Below are positions 1-7,946 of a stretch of DNA of 42,059 bases, in pieces. The stretch comes from Candidatus Delongbacteria bacterium. GTDB lineage: Bacteria > JAGOEH01. How positions within the stretch are numbered: position 1 is the stretch's first letter; each line of letters begins with the position of its first letter. Below the pieces are notes generated by a model, which was given only the letters and a program-made list of their open reading frames with translations, did no database searches and was not told where the DNA came from. The stretch is from contig JAGOEH010000008.1 in the NCBI GenBank assembly GCA_017997825.1, positions 1 to 42,059 of the forward strand, written 5' to 3'. The translations under genes were made by a program, and so were the position numbers.

Positions 1-110
1 AGATTATTGGAATCGAAACGAGCCGAGATTCCGCTACTTGTGCCGGTACCATAGCGCTGAGCCAACACCAGGGAATAACTAAAGATCAACAGAATCAACA
101 TTTTTTTCAT
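1..110 (-). CDS. Secreted or outer-membrane protein, N-terminus only (cut by window edge)
   Basis: The reading frame opens at ATG 110-108 and runs off the left edge, so only about 36 residues are visible. They begin MKKMLILLIFSYSLVLAQ, a clear Sec signal peptide with a predicted cut after the Ala of VLA, followed by RYGTGTSSGISARFDSNN. A good Shine-Dalgarno (GGAGG) lies 5 bases before the ATG. The start is only 10 bases after the stop of the upstream gene at 121-726, so the two are likely co-transcribed. The mature start is compatible with an outer-membrane beta-barrel, but too little is present to assign a family. Confidence 0.6.
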   Translation of the reverse strand, partial: MKKMLILLIFSYSLVLAQRYGTGTSSGISARFDSNN

Positions 111-120
111 GTCTGCCTCC

Positions 121-726
121 CTATTTACAATCGATTTCATCAAATTCATAGAATTTTCGTAGTCTTTCCACATCCCACGCTCCCAGTACCGACTGATTGA
201 CGCTGCAAACCAGCATAATCGTCTGATAATCATTCTTTTCACATAAAAGAGAATTCGAAAACTGAATTCCAAAGGATTTTTCCCATATATTGCGATCATA
301 GATATGTCCATCCACCTCCATGGGCCGGTATTTGGGATAACTTCCCAGACCGACCAGCTGAGGGGTGAACTTTCCGCCCTTATCCGTCGTCAGATAAAAC
401 TGATCACACTCATTCCAACAGAGTTCTTCCATCGATGAAGCCCGGGCGGTGATGTTAAGCCATATAAATTTCTGGGCAAAATTCACTTTCCGGCTCAACA
501 ACTGCTCCTGATCATTTCCATTCATTCCGGACAGCTCCGATAAGTATCGGTAATACTCACTGATATAATCGGGTGAATTTAAGACGACCTGATACGTTAC
601 CTGTTGAGCCTCACGGCAGTTAATTTTGCTTTTGGCCAGATTGTAATCGAAACCACCCTCCCGGCGGCCATAGCAGGCGACCGATACCAGTATACTCAAC
701 AGCATCAGTACTCGTCGTTGTTGCAT
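121..726 (-). CDS. Hypothetical exported protein, possible lipoprotein (201 aa)
   Basis: I do not recognise a family. The N-terminus MQQRRVLMLLSILVSVAC has two arginines, a hydrophobic core and a cysteine at residue 18. SVAC is an imperfect lipobox, so it may be a lipoprotein; otherwise it is a Sec-exported periplasmic protein. The rest is a soluble mixed alpha/beta sequence with several further cysteines (in the NCREAQ, ELCWNECDQ, LLCEKND and LVCSV segments). A strong Shine-Dalgarno (GAGGAGG) precedes the ATG. The gene lies directly upstream of the truncated exported protein at 1-110 and probably forms a two-gene unit with it. Upstream, between it and the divergent gene at 938, is an AT-rich 211-base region with only a weak sigma-28-like match on this strand. 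Confidence 0.6.
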   Translation of the reverse strand: MQQRRVLMLLSILVSVACYGRREGGFDYNLAKSKINCREAQQVTYQVVLNSPDYISEYYRYLSELSGMNGNDQEQLLSRKVNFAQKFIWLNITARASSMEELCWNECDQFYLTTDKGGKFTPQLVGLGSYPKYRPMEVDGHIYDRNIWEKSFGIQFSNSLLCEKNDYQTIMLVCSVNQSVLGAWDVERLRKFYEFDEIDCK

Positions 727-866
727 TATATCCTCCTCTGCTTCTATTTTTATTGATCGCAGTCAGCCATCAAGAGTCGAAACTCTCAGCTCTTCACTTC
801 TTTAATAGTCGGCTCCCAATTCTACAAAATTTAACGATTTTTTAAGCCCAGTTAAAAACATTTCAC

Positions 867-895
867 TTGACAATAGATAGAAAAAAGACTATATT
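867..895 (+). promoter_or_regulatory. Sigma-70-type promoter for the PilZ/pseudo-receiver gene
   Basis: TTGACA at 867-872 and TATATT at 890-895 are separated by exactly 17 bases. The predicted start of transcription is near 902, giving a leader of about 36 bases before the ATG at 938. The same hexamer pair with the same spacing occurs at 40655-40683, which supports it as the housekeeping promoter form of this organism. Confidence 0.75.
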
Positions 896-937
896 TAAAT
901 TGGATATAGTGTTAAGTTTAATTTTAATCCAAACCCT

Positions 938-2104
938 ATGAATATATTTAAAAAATCTAATTCTCATCAGTCGCACAAAGTTACCCAACCTGATGAAATC
1001 TTGAAAATCCTGAAAAACCTTCAAGAAAACCAATATGAAATTGCAGTCTATATTGAAGGGAATAAGTTTTTTGGACAAATCAGTGCGATCCAGTCGAATC
1101 ATCAGTTCACGGCCGTGTTCGAGGATTATGTCACCACCGACAGTGTCATTAAATCCAAACGGATCGATTTTGAATTCCGGGTGGAAAACGAGATTTACAA
1201 GACCAATCTCAAATTGCTATCACACAAAAAAGAGGGTTCTACCAATTATTACAGTTTTAATTTTCCGGAGTACATTGAACTGGATCCGTTTTTCAAATAC
1301 TATCGGATTACCCCGTCTGTCAATCACCCTCTGATGGTAACCTTTATTCTGGTCAGCAAAATGAAACCGCTGGGAGAGACTTTACAATTAAGGATCCGAG
1401 ATATCTCAATTGAAGGGTTCACCTTTGTGGTACCCAACATCAATGTCCCATTTTATCCGGGATTTATCCTGAAGAGTGTGGCGATCAGCGGGATTGATGC
1501 CAACAGTATGGTATGCGATGCCAGGATAAGAAATTATGAGCGGAACATGTGCACCATCAGTTATCTGAATCTGAGTGATCAGTCCAAAGAGATCATCAAC
1601 CGTTATATCATATCCTCTTTTTACCAGCAAAAGAAGATGCATGAAGATCGCGCATTGGAAACCGATTCATCGGCCGGATCCGTCGAAACGCCATCACCTA
1701 AGGTTCATGAGGAAGCCAAAGCGGAAGAGAAGCGTTCCAACCTTCGGTTATTGATTATTGATAATCATCCGGATGAGTGTTTGGTTAATCTGGAAAAGAT
1801 TCATCGGGTTAAAATTGCGTCGTTTGATAATTTTGAGTTATTCTATCGAACCATTTTCCCCAAGGTGATCCTGTTTAATCCGGGATACATCAAGGGTTAT
1901 GAAATTCTGCAGCATTTGGCTGATCTGAACAAAGAACGTCAGATCCCCATCATTATTATTTACAGACAGTTGAGCCCGGCTTTTCAGGAACAGCTAACCA
2001 GCTCCTTTCATCTCAAGGACTTTCTTTCCCTCCCTTTTATAGAAACCGAATTCAATGAGCTGCTGGAAAGTGTCCTGTCATCGGCCGGTACAGGAATCGC
2101 TTGA
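938..2104 (+). CDS. YcgR-like PilZ protein with C-terminal pseudo-receiver domain
   Basis: A 388-residue soluble protein without signal peptide or membrane segment. Residues about 15-110 look like the beta-barrel that precedes PilZ in YcgR-type proteins, and residues about 120-225 look like a PilZ domain. The second PilZ motif is intact (Asp155-x-Ser157-x-x-Gly160), but the first, RxxxR, reads FFKYYR, so cyclic-di-GMP binding is uncertain. A linker (about 230-265) leads to a receiver-like domain (about 268-385). The acidic pair is Asp275-Asn276, the phosphorylated Asp is replaced by Asn314 (VILFNPG), and the conserved Lys before Pro near the end is Leu (SLPF). It should therefore not be phosphorylated in the normal way. 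YcgR proteins act as flagellar brakes, and the nearby flagellar cluster fits that role, but function here is inference. The ATG has no strong Shine-Dalgarno. Confidence 0.6.
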   Translation: MNIFKKSNSHQSHKVTQPDEILKILKNLQENQYEIAVYIEGNKFFGQISAIQSNHQFTAVFEDYVTTDSVIKSKRIDFEFRVENEIYKTNLKLLSHKKEGSTNYYSFNFPEYIELDPFFKYYRITPSVNHPLMVTFILVSKMKPLGETLQLRIRDISIEGFTFVVPNINVPFYPGFILKSVAISGIDANSMVCDARIRNYERNMCTISYLNLSDQSKEIINRYIISSFYQQKKMHEDRALETDSSAGSVETPSPKVHEEAKAEEKRSNLRLLIIDNHPDECLVNLEKIHRVKIASFDNFELFYRTIFPKVILFNPGYIKGYEILQHLADLNKERQIPIIIIYRQLSPAFQEQLTSSFHLKDFLSLPFIETEFNELLESVLSSAGTGIA

Positions 2105-2207
2105 ATCCAACTTCACCGTCACACCTTTTTATCATTGCGATCATCATCGGATTTTTATTGTAATGAGCAACCCTGAATTAATTTAAACCGTTAACCAAGG
2201 AGAATGA

Positions 2208-3461
2208 ATGGACATAATGACATTGCAAGGAATGACCATCTCTGAACTGTCCACCCTAGCCGAGAAGCTGAATATCAATGAGTTTTCCGGCTTGAAGAAG
2301 CAGGAATTGATCTTTAAGATTCTGCAGACTCAGACAGAAAAGAATGGATTTATCTTTACCGAGGGAGTCGTCGAAATTACACCGGAAGGGTATGGATTTC
2401 TGCGGACACCCGAAGCCAACTATCTACCGGGACCCGATGATGTGTACATCAGCCCATCTCAGATTAAAAAATTCAATCTGAGGACCGGAGATACTGTATC
2501 CGGGCAAGTCCGTCCCCCCAAGGAAGGTGAACGCTACTTTGCATTGTTGAAAGTGGAGGCCATCAACTTCCAGGATCCGGCAGAGGCTCGCAACCGGAAT
2601 CTGTTCGACAACTTGACGCCTATTTATCCGAATGAGAAAATCGTACTGGAAACCGGGACCGGCCGGCACAATACTTCGATGCGGATATTGGATCTATTAT
2701 GCCCGATCGGAAAGGGGCAACGCGGATTGATCACGGCTCCGCCCCGCGCCGGAAAAACCATTCTGCTGCAGAATATTGCCAACAGTATTGTGACGAACCT
2801 GACGAAAGCCAAGTTGATTGTATTATTGATCGATGAACGCCCCGAAGAAGTCACTGATATGAAACGCAGTGTAAACGCCGAGGTAGTCAGTTCAACCTTC
2901 GATGAACCACCGGAACGTCATGTCCAGGTCTCCGACATGGTATTGGAGAAAGCCAAACGCCTGGTCGAACACAAATTCGATGTCGTCATTCTGCTGGATA
3001 GCATCACCCGATTGGCCCGCGCCCATAATACCGTTGTACCCCATTCCGGAAAGATATTATCGGGAGGAGTCGATTCCAATGCCCTGCACCGCCCCAAACG
3101 ATTCTTCGGTGCAGCCCGTAATGTGGAAGAAGGTGGAAGTTTGACCATCATCGCCACCGGATTGATTGAAACCGGCAGCCGAATGGATGAGGTCATTTTT
3201 GAAGAATTCAAAGGCACCGGCAATATGGAGCTGGTCCTCGATCGACGCCTGAGCGACAAACGTATTTTCCCGGCTATCGATATCAACCGATCCGGAACCC
3301 GAAAAGAAGAGCTTCTCATCCCTGACGACGAATTAAACCGGATCTGGATCCTGAGAAAAATCCTCAATGAGATGACTCCGGTGGAAGCCATGGAATTCCT
3401 GCTATCCAGAATGAACAATACCAAATCCAACAAGAAATTTTTGATGTCGATGAATGATTGA
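2208..3461 (+). CDS. rho: Transcription termination factor Rho
   Basis: Rho is a hexameric RNA-dependent ATPase that ends transcription of untranslated RNA. At 417 residues it has the family's usual length. It shows the N-terminal helical domain ([12 protein letters not shown]), the cold-shock-like RNA-binding barrel ([18 protein letters not shown], then [18 protein letters not shown]), Walker A near residues 175-185 (APPRAGKT), the [13 protein letters not shown] segment, Walker B ([14 protein letters not shown]), the Q-loop region ([21 protein letters not shown]) and the C-terminal [16 protein letters not shown]. The ATG at 2208 has AAGGAG at 2197-2202. No clear promoter is visible in the 103-base gap after the PilZ gene, which may supply transcription; E. 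coli rho is known to self-attenuate in its leader. A hairpin terminator follows. Confidence 0.97.
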   Translation: MDIMTLQGMTISELSTLAEKLNINEFSGLKKQELIFKILQTQTEKNGFIFTEGVVEITPEGYGFLRTPEANYLPGPDDVYISPSQIKKFNLRTGDTVSGQVRPPKEGERYFALLKVEAINFQDPAEARNRNLFDNLTPIYPNEKIVLETGTGRHNTSMRILDLLCPIGKGQRGLITAPPRAGKTILLQNIANSIVTNLTKAKLIVLLIDERPEEVTDMKRSVNAEVVSSTFDEPPERHVQVSDMVLEKAKRLVEHKFDVVILLDSITRLARAHNTVVPHSGKILSGGVDSNALHRPKRFFGAARNVEEGGSLTIIATGLIETGSRMDEVIFEEFKGTGNMELVLDRRLSDKRIFPAIDINRSGTRKEELLIPDDELNRIWILRKILNEMTPVEAMEFLLSRMNNTKSNKKFLMSMND

Positions 3462-3465
3462 TAAT

Positions 3466-3496
3466 CAAGTAGGTGCGCCCTGCCGAACACACAAAA
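3466..3496 (+). repeat. Degenerate copy of a short GTGCGCCC dispersed element
   Basis: Bases 3466-3485 match 19341-19360 at 19 of 20 positions (CAAG, then T here or C there, then AGGTGCGCCCTGCCG), and the following ACACAAAA or GCACAAAA also agrees. At 19348-19367 the element is a perfect 8 bp hairpin (GTGCGCCC, loop TGCC, GGGCGCAC). Here the right arm is decayed (GAACACAC), so the hairpin is weak. Both copies sit directly beside a strong intrinsic terminator. Confidence 0.6.
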
Positions 3497-3498
3497 AC

Positions 3499-3532
3499 AA
3501 CGAAAGAGACAGGCCAACCCGTCTCTTTCGTT
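3499..3532. terminator. Bidirectional intrinsic terminator between rho and flgM
   Basis: Perfect 12 bp inverted repeat: AACGAAAGAGAC at 3499-3510 and GTCTCTTTCGTT at 3521-3532, with a 10-base loop. It lies between the convergent rho (+) and flgM (-) genes, 2 bases from the flgM stop. On the minus strand the stem is followed by GTTTTT, so it works best as the end of the flagellar transcript. On the plus strand the U-tract is poor. Confidence 0.85.
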
Positions 3533-3534
3533 AT

Positions 3535-3849
3535 CTAGTCACTCAGCAGCGACATTAAGCGTTCCGCCACAATCCGGTGGACATCCGAGGCCGAATCATA
3601 AAATCCTTCGTTGATTTTTCGCTGGATCTCTTCGACCTTATCCTGTCGGACACTATTCATATCCCTCAAATAGGTCATGGTCAACCGCATCGTCTGAATC
3701 TGATCCGATTTGGTTTTCCCCTGATTGGAAATATCCAGCGTTACACTATCATTCGATTTCGGCGTAACCGGATCGGCTGAATGATCGGCTTTATCCTTCT
3801 GATTCTTATACTCTTTCAGGATATAATTATTGACTTGATCGATCTGCAT
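3535..3849 (-). CDS. flgM: Anti-sigma-28 factor FlgM
   Basis: FlgM binds sigma-28 (FliA) and holds it inactive until the hook is complete and FlgM is exported. The 104-residue protein has the expected disordered polar N-terminus (many Lys, Ser and Asp) and the FlgM signature in the second half: [19 protein letters not shown] followed by the helix [21 protein letters not shown] precedes the ATG by 9 bases. It is the last gene of the fliC-fliS-flaG-flgM group and ends at a strong terminator. Placing the anti-sigma gene behind flagellin would give feedback on sigma-28 targets, here probably both fliC and the large secreted protein at 19471-24045. Confidence 0.85.
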   Translation of the reverse strand: MQIDQVNNYILKEYKNQKDKADHSADPVTPKSNDSVTLDISNQGKTKSDQIQTMRLTMTYLRDMNSVRQDKVEEIQRKINEGFYDSASDVHRIVAERLMSLLSD

Positions 3850-3868
3850 ACGGTTTTATCCTTTTGAA

Positions 3869-4240
3869 TCACGCGGTTTCATCCGTAATCAGTCCATTGA
3901 TTTCAGCCAGGGTCTTTTCTATCTTCAGCAGATACTCCGGAGGAATCTGTCGGATCACCTTGTCTTTTTCCATGTCCACCACCTGAATCACCATCTGATT
4001 TTCATAATCCCGCATGATTTTAAACTGAATCTTGTAGTTGATCTGGTTGATGAACGAATTGATGTTATCCACCATCACGCTCACTTTTTTCTCACTGGGA
4101 ACGGCATTACTTTTATCGGAATTGACTGAGGGAGTGGTTGGATTATTCGGATTCGCAGCGGATGAGGTTTTGGTTTCTTTTGGAAACGACACGGTTTCCG
4201 ATGGACTACGTCCATTCGGGTTGACACTTTTAATATCCAT
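3869..4240 (-). CDS. flaG: FlaG family flagellar protein
   Basis: FlaG is a small protein found next to flagellin and filament-cap genes; it affects filament length, but its exact role is not settled. The 123 residues comprise a polar, low-complexity first half rich in Ser, Pro and Asn, followed by the FlaG domain (about 60-120): NYKIQFKIMRDYENQMVIQV, then DKVIRQIPPEYLLKI and INGLITDE. The VIRQIPPE segment is the family hallmark. GGGAG lies 7 bases before the ATG. In many bacteria fliD sits between flaG and fliS; here fliS is directly upstream and no fliD is present in the window. Confidence 0.85.
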   Translation of the reverse strand: MDIKSVNPNGRSPSETVSFPKETKTSSAANPNNPTTPSVNSDKSNAVPSEKKVSVMVDNINSFINQINYKIQFKIMRDYENQMVIQVVDMEKDKVIRQIPPEYLLKIEKTLAEINGLITDETA

Positions 4241-4270
4241 ATGCGGACTCCCTTCACAAACCAGGCTGTA

Positions 4271-4723
4271 TTATGCCGAAAAAACCCGTTGGGGAGAGAC
4301 TGTATCGACTTTGACTGAAGGTTGATCCATACTGTTCGATTTATTTCCGGATTCCTTTTTCAAAGCTTCTTCCCAGGCACTCTTGATCCCTTCCAATAAT
4401 TCAATCACTTCATCGATTGGCTGCAGGATATTCAAGCCAACATTAACCTGGTTCAGTTTGTAATTCATGTAATCGTAGAGACGGAACAAAGGAACCGAGA
4501 TTTCAGCGATATCCATATTGAGAGAATTCTGCAATTCACGAATGATTTTCTTGCTTTTTAAGACCAATTGAAACGATTCATAGTGATTCTTTTTTCCCTG
4601 TTCGACCTTGGCCAGTTTCAGAAATCGAATGGCATGTTCATAGGCCATCACCAGCAACTTGTCTTTGGCTACCACATTCAGCTTGATATTATTGTAGGCT
4701 TCGATTCCGGCTTCATGGGTCAT
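4271..4723 (-). CDS. fliS: Flagellin export chaperone FliS
   Basis: FliS binds the C-terminal helices of flagellin in the cytoplasm and delivers it to the export gate. The protein has 150 residues and is almost wholly helical. It shows the family pattern: a Tyr near the N-terminus (AGIEAYNNI), KDKLLVMAYEHAIRFLKLA (the DKLLVMAYE helix), a middle helix with KKIIRELQNSLNMD, and PLFRLYDYMNYKLNQVNV near residue 90. The last 25 residues are a polar tail beyond the normal domain. It is co-directional with fliC but separated from it by a strong hairpin at 4751-4786, which may lower its expression relative to flagellin. Confidence 0.9.
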   Translation of the reverse strand: MTHEAGIEAYNNIKLNVVAKDKLLVMAYEHAIRFLKLAKVEQGKKNHYESFQLVLKSKKIIRELQNSLNMDIAEISVPLFRLYDYMNYKLNQVNVGLNILQPIDEVIELLEGIKSAWEEALKKESGNKSNSMDQPSVKVDTVSPQRVFSA

Positions 4724-4750
4724 ATTCGGCTGATCCTTTCCTTAAGTCAA

Positions 4751-4786
4751 CGGGAAGGCGGCGAATCAAGTTCACCGCTCTTCCCG
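4751..4786 (-). promoter_or_regulatory. Strong hairpin between fliC and fliS
   Basis: On the minus-strand RNA, CGGGAAG (4786-4780) pairs with CTTCCCG (4757-4751), and an inner GCGG/CCGC pairing extends the stem. No run of U follows (it continues TTGACTTAAGG), so it is not a typical intrinsic terminator. It is better read as a 3' stabiliser of the flagellin message, a processing site, or a partial attenuator. Confidence 0.6.
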
Positions 4787-4805
4787 GAACTCTCTGGCTC
4801 CCTCA

Positions 4806-6050
4806 TTACTTGAACAGAGACAAAATATTCTGAGGAAGATACATTGACTGGGCCATCATCGACAACCCGGACTGCTGCAGAATCTGCAGAGTGGAAGAAT
4901 TGAGCTGTTCCTTGGCCATATCAGCATCCTCAATACGACTGGCGGCTGATCGGACATTGGTTTCAGCCGATGCAATGAAGTCTTCCTTGTAAGAAAGACG
5001 CTGACTCTTGGCACCGATATTGGCCGTCATATGATTGACTTTGGTGATGGCCTGGTCCAGAATACGCAAGGTTTCGATGGCATTGCCGTGATGACTCAGA
5101 TCCATCTTGGTCGACTGAGCCCCTTCCACCTGAAAGGTGGTGGTTGCATTCGCCGTCAGACCGGTAAAAACCGGGTTGTTGGGATCCGTTTCATCCGCCG
5201 CACCCAGCGAAATCGACAATCCTTCGATCAAAACGGTATTATCGGTCAGCCCGTTCTTGTTGTTGGTTTTCTTACTGTTCAAATACAGATCGTTCAGGGC
5301 GATGGTCTTACTCCAGGTCGTTCCACCGGCCACATCATAGCCGTTGCTATCGAAGTCAATGACTATTTTGGCATCACTAGCCGATGTTCCGACACTCTCC
5401 AGGGTTCGGATCCGATAGTATCCGTTAGCGGCAATCGCTTTGGCATCCGAATTGACCGAAACACCCGTAATGAATGTTCCATCATCAACGGTAAGATTGG
5501 AAACCGAACCGCTGCTGGAAGTCTCCCAGCCTAACTGGCCGATCCCGACATCCGAGGCATAAAAGCTGTCCATAATATTGAAGTTGGTTCGGTCGGTATA
5601 ATCCGGACCGGTCTGGAAAAATTTACTCTGAAAGGTTCCGTCCAGCAGCTTCTGATTTCCCCATCGGGTTAATTCCACAATCTGATCGATTTCGTCGGCC
5701 AGCTCTTCCACTACCGACTGGATTTCGATCCGTTCATCATCGGAAAGCGAATCATCAGCCGCTTTGGCGACATTGGTTCGAATCTCTTCCAGCAGCTTGG
5801 AAACACTGTTGGCGCCGCCTTCAGCCACACCCAACACATTGCGTGCATTTCCAATATTCTCACTGGCCGACGCCAATCCATCGGCACGTACCGTCAATTT
5901 ACGGGCCAGAATAAATCCTGACGGATCATCGGCCGCACTGTTAATTCGTTTGCCCGAAGACAAACGCTCCTGCGTAGTCGACAACTCCTTGGTATTGACA
6001 AAAAGCGAGTTGTACGCCTTTAAAGCCATGATATTCGTATTTATACGCAT
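4806..6050 (-). CDS. fliC: Flagellin
   Basis: This is the filament subunit. The 414 residues show the conserved D0/D1 N-terminus (MRINTNIMALKAYNSLF, then QERLSSGKRINSAADDPSGF) and C-terminus (IGAKSQRLSYKEDFI, then SRIEDADMAKEQ and QQSGLSMMAQSM). A variable centre (about 150-320) is rich in Asn, Thr and Ser and would form the exposed domains. The ATG has a strong AGGAGG and a leader of about 93 bases from a sigma-28 promoter at 6151-6177. A small hairpin (6075-6090) lies upstream of the ribosome site. fliW, whose product binds flagellin, is the next gene upstream, while fliS, flaG and flgM follow. Confidence 0.96.
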   Translation of the reverse strand: MRINTNIMALKAYNSLFVNTKELSTTQERLSSGKRINSAADDPSGFILARKLTVRADGLASASENIGNARNVLGVAEGGANSVSKLLEEIRTNVAKAADDSLSDDERIEIQSVVEELADEIDQIVELTRWGNQKLLDGTFQSKFFQTGPDYTDRTNFNIMDSFYASDVGIGQLGWETSSSGSVSNLTVDDGTFITGVSVNSDAKAIAANGYYRIRTLESVGTSASDAKIVIDFDSNGYDVAGGTTWSKTIALNDLYLNSKKTNNKNGLTDNTVLIEGLSISLGAADETDPNNPVFTGLTANATTTFQVEGAQSTKMDLSHHGNAIETLRILDQAITKVNHMTANIGAKSQRLSYKEDFIASAETNVRSAASRIEDADMAKEQLNSSTLQILQQSGLSMMAQSMYLPQNILSLFK

Positions 6051-6074
6051 CTTAACTCCTCCTGGTTTTCCTTC

Positions 6075-6090
6075 GTTAACCTCTGTTAAC
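6075..6090 (-). promoter_or_regulatory. Short hairpin in the flagellin leader
   Basis: GTTAAC (6090-6085), loop AGAG and GTTAAC (6080-6075) form a perfect 6 bp stem about 12 bases before the AGGAGG ribosome site. The leader also contains GGA triplets. It could stabilise the message or take part in translational control. Whether CsrA acts here cannot be told from the sequence, and csrA is not in the window. Confidence 0.4.
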
Positions 6091-6150
6091 CGACACGTCA
6101 GACCAGTAACCTTACACCTTACACTTGATTGTACTACGACCTTATAGTAT

Positions 6151-6177
6151 ATATCGGCGTATCATAAACTTTCTTTA
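6151..6177 (-). promoter_or_regulatory. Sigma-28 (FliA) promoter of fliC
   Basis: On the minus strand TAAA (6177-6174), 15 bases, then GCCGATAT (6158-6151). This matches the FliA consensus TAAA-N15-GCCGATAA at 11 of 12 positions with exact spacing. The predicted transcription start is near 6143. Confidence 0.9.
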
Positions 6178-6327
6178 ACGGAAAAATCAAAAAAAACCGT
6201 TTTTTATTCCTAACCCAATAAAAAATTGTCCGATTCTAAAATCCCCCTCTCCGCTCTGAATCCCTCCGCTTTGCCTATCAGCGGCAAGATTCCCCCCAAT
6301 GATACCATGATTTAGATTATGGAATCT

Positions 6328-6765
6328 CTATTGAGCAGCCAGTCTTTTCTTCAGATCATTCAATTCATAAAAAATATAGAATTTAACCGGGAACTGCTCC
6401 GGAAGCACTTTGTGATAGGCTTTCAGACTATATCGATTCAGACAGATCGGCATTCTCAGATTAACCGATACCAGTTCGATCTCATCCGGAATCACCACCA
6501 GCGATAAAAGCTGTAAATCATCATCCGAGACCAGGTCGATGATCGCCTTTTCGTTCTCATCCAATTGAACCTCATACTCGGCTAAAAACCACAACGGATC
6601 GATCACCAGAAAAGACCAATTCCGTTCATGGATCGATTTTAAATAGTGATAGGGAGAATCTTCATCCAAATGGTAAAGATAGAAATCACGATAATGGGAA
6701 TGACCGATCATTCCTTCCGGAAAACAGATCGGGCTTTCGCGGACAATCGGATGGTTGTTCATCAT
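6328..6765 (-). CDS. fliW: Flagellar assembly factor FliW
   Basis: FliW binds free flagellin. In Bacillus it also binds and inhibits the RNA-binding regulator CsrA, coupling flagellin translation to its export. The 145 residues show the family plan: CFPEGMIGHSHYRDFYLYHL, a middle LVIDPLWFLAEYEVQL, LLSLVVIPDEIELVSVNLRMPICLN and a C-terminal KFYIFYELNDL. Either of two adjacent ATGs (6765 or 6762) could be the start; neither has a strong Shine-Dalgarno. It lies 20 bases after flgL and ends the upstream flagellar operon. The usual partner csrA is not next to it: the 277 bases between fliW and fliC hold the fliC promoter and leader and no csrA. Confidence 0.88.
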   Translation of the reverse strand: MMNNHPIVRESPICFPEGMIGHSHYRDFYLYHLDEDSPYHYLKSIHERNWSFLVIDPLWFLAEYEVQLDENEKAIIDLVSDDDLQLLSLVVIPDEIELVSVNLRMPICLNRYSLKAYHKVLPEQFPVKFYIFYELNDLKKRLAAQ

Positions 6766-6785
6766 GGATTGAAACTATTATTGGG

Positions 6786-7925
6786 TTAGCTTAGGAAACG
6801 GATCAGGGAACTGTCAAAAATAGTTTGACAGGCATAGGCCGCGGCCTGGTAAACATTTTGAAATTGCTGGAGCTGCAGGGCCGCCATGGCGACATCAATA
6901 TCCTCAATCCCGGATTTTTGCTGCTGAAGCGTCAGCTTGTTATTGGTCAACCGATCCGACGTCAAATCCAGTCGCTGTAATTTTGCACCGGCTAAGGCAT
7001 TGGCATTGGTCAACTGTTGAATTCCGGTTTGAACATCCTTCAGACTTCCGTTGACGGCCTCCTGATCATTTTGACTTAAACTTTCACGCAGGTCGATCAG
7101 GGTTTGAAAAATATCCACATCTCCCTCAAAAACCTCGGAGCCTGGAAGATTCATCGCAATTTTAATCCCATCATCGATTTCCTGATAATAGTACTGATTG
7201 ATACCTCGAATATTGGCATCCACACCCTCGATTTTTTCCACATCAAAATTGACATCATAGGTTTGGTAACTGATGGTATAGGCCCCGGGTGTCATCGCCT
7301 CTTTGTTCTTAACTGTAATAATGCCCTGCTCATAATCCAGGGCATAATCCTTCCCGATTTCTAATTCCTGTCCGTTGGCATCCCTAACGGAGATCAGATC
7401 GGACTTTCGGATATCGGAATGAGTCAGTTGGATTGAATCATAACCGGAATTGACCGTAAACGCTTCATTAGTAATTGTGGTATAGGCCTGATAGGGTTTA
7501 TCGGTTGTCCTGGCTCCTCCGAAAACATATTTATCCTGGTATTTTTGAGCCGAAATATCGATCAATTCCTGAATCTGCTGATCGATCTGGAAGGCCATCG
7601 AGGCCCTTTCATCGGCACCCACGGCAACATCGGCCCCCTTCAAAGCGATATCATAGACCGTGTCCATCACATCCAGGCAATTACTGATGGCTTCCTGGGT
7701 AAACTGCAGCAAACTACTGCCTTCCCCGATATTTTTATTGTACTGTTCATTATAGGCAATCCGATTATTAATTTCCAGTAGTCGTATCGTTTGGACGGGA
7801 TCGTCCGAAGGCCGGTTGATATTTTTTCCGGAAGCGATTTTTTCCTGGAGGTTGGCCAGCTTTTCCATATTGGTATTCAGATTGCGGTTAAAAAGCCGGC
7901 TGATATAATTGTCGGTAATTCTCAT
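6786..7925 (-). CDS. flgL: Hook-filament junction protein FlgL
   Basis: FlgL (HAP3) is the junction protein next to the filament and is flagellin-like at both ends. The 379 residues begin MRITDNYISRLFNRNLNTN with the flagellin-type segment EKIASGKNINRPSDDPV. Then come KYQDKYVFGGARTTDKPY in the domain after the N-terminal helices, and a C-terminal helix VAMAALQLQQFQNVYQAA ending SSLIRFLS. The ATG has GAGGTG 5 bases upstream. The gene lies 21 bases after flgK in the usual K-L order. Confidence 0.92.
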   Translation of the reverse strand: MRITDNYISRLFNRNLNTNMEKLANLQEKIASGKNINRPSDDPVQTIRLLEINNRIAYNEQYNKNIGEGSSLLQFTQEAISNCLDVMDTVYDIALKGADVAVGADERASMAFQIDQQIQELIDISAQKYQDKYVFGGARTTDKPYQAYTTITNEAFTVNSGYDSIQLTHSDIRKSDLISVRDANGQELEIGKDYALDYEQGIITVKNKEAMTPGAYTISYQTYDVNFDVEKIEGVDANIRGINQYYYQEIDDGIKIAMNLPGSEVFEGDVDIFQTLIDLRESLSQNDQEAVNGSLKDVQTGIQQLTNANALAGAKLQRLDLTSDRLTNNKLTLQQQKSGIEDIDVAMAALQLQQFQNVYQAAAYACQTIFDSSLIRFLS

Positions 7926-7946
7926 TAATCACCTCGGGTTTAATCG

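Noticed and set aside
806-833. Sigma-28-like site (TAAA, 16 bases, GCCGACTA on the minus strand) before the 201-residue exported protein.
   Set aside because: The spacer is one base too long and two -10 positions differ; too weak next to the two clear sigma-28 sites.
863-1102. 79-residue ORF on the minus strand opposite the PilZ gene.
   Set aside because: Covers the promoter and start of the PilZ gene, has no ribosome site and a low-complexity Ile/Phe/Lys composition.
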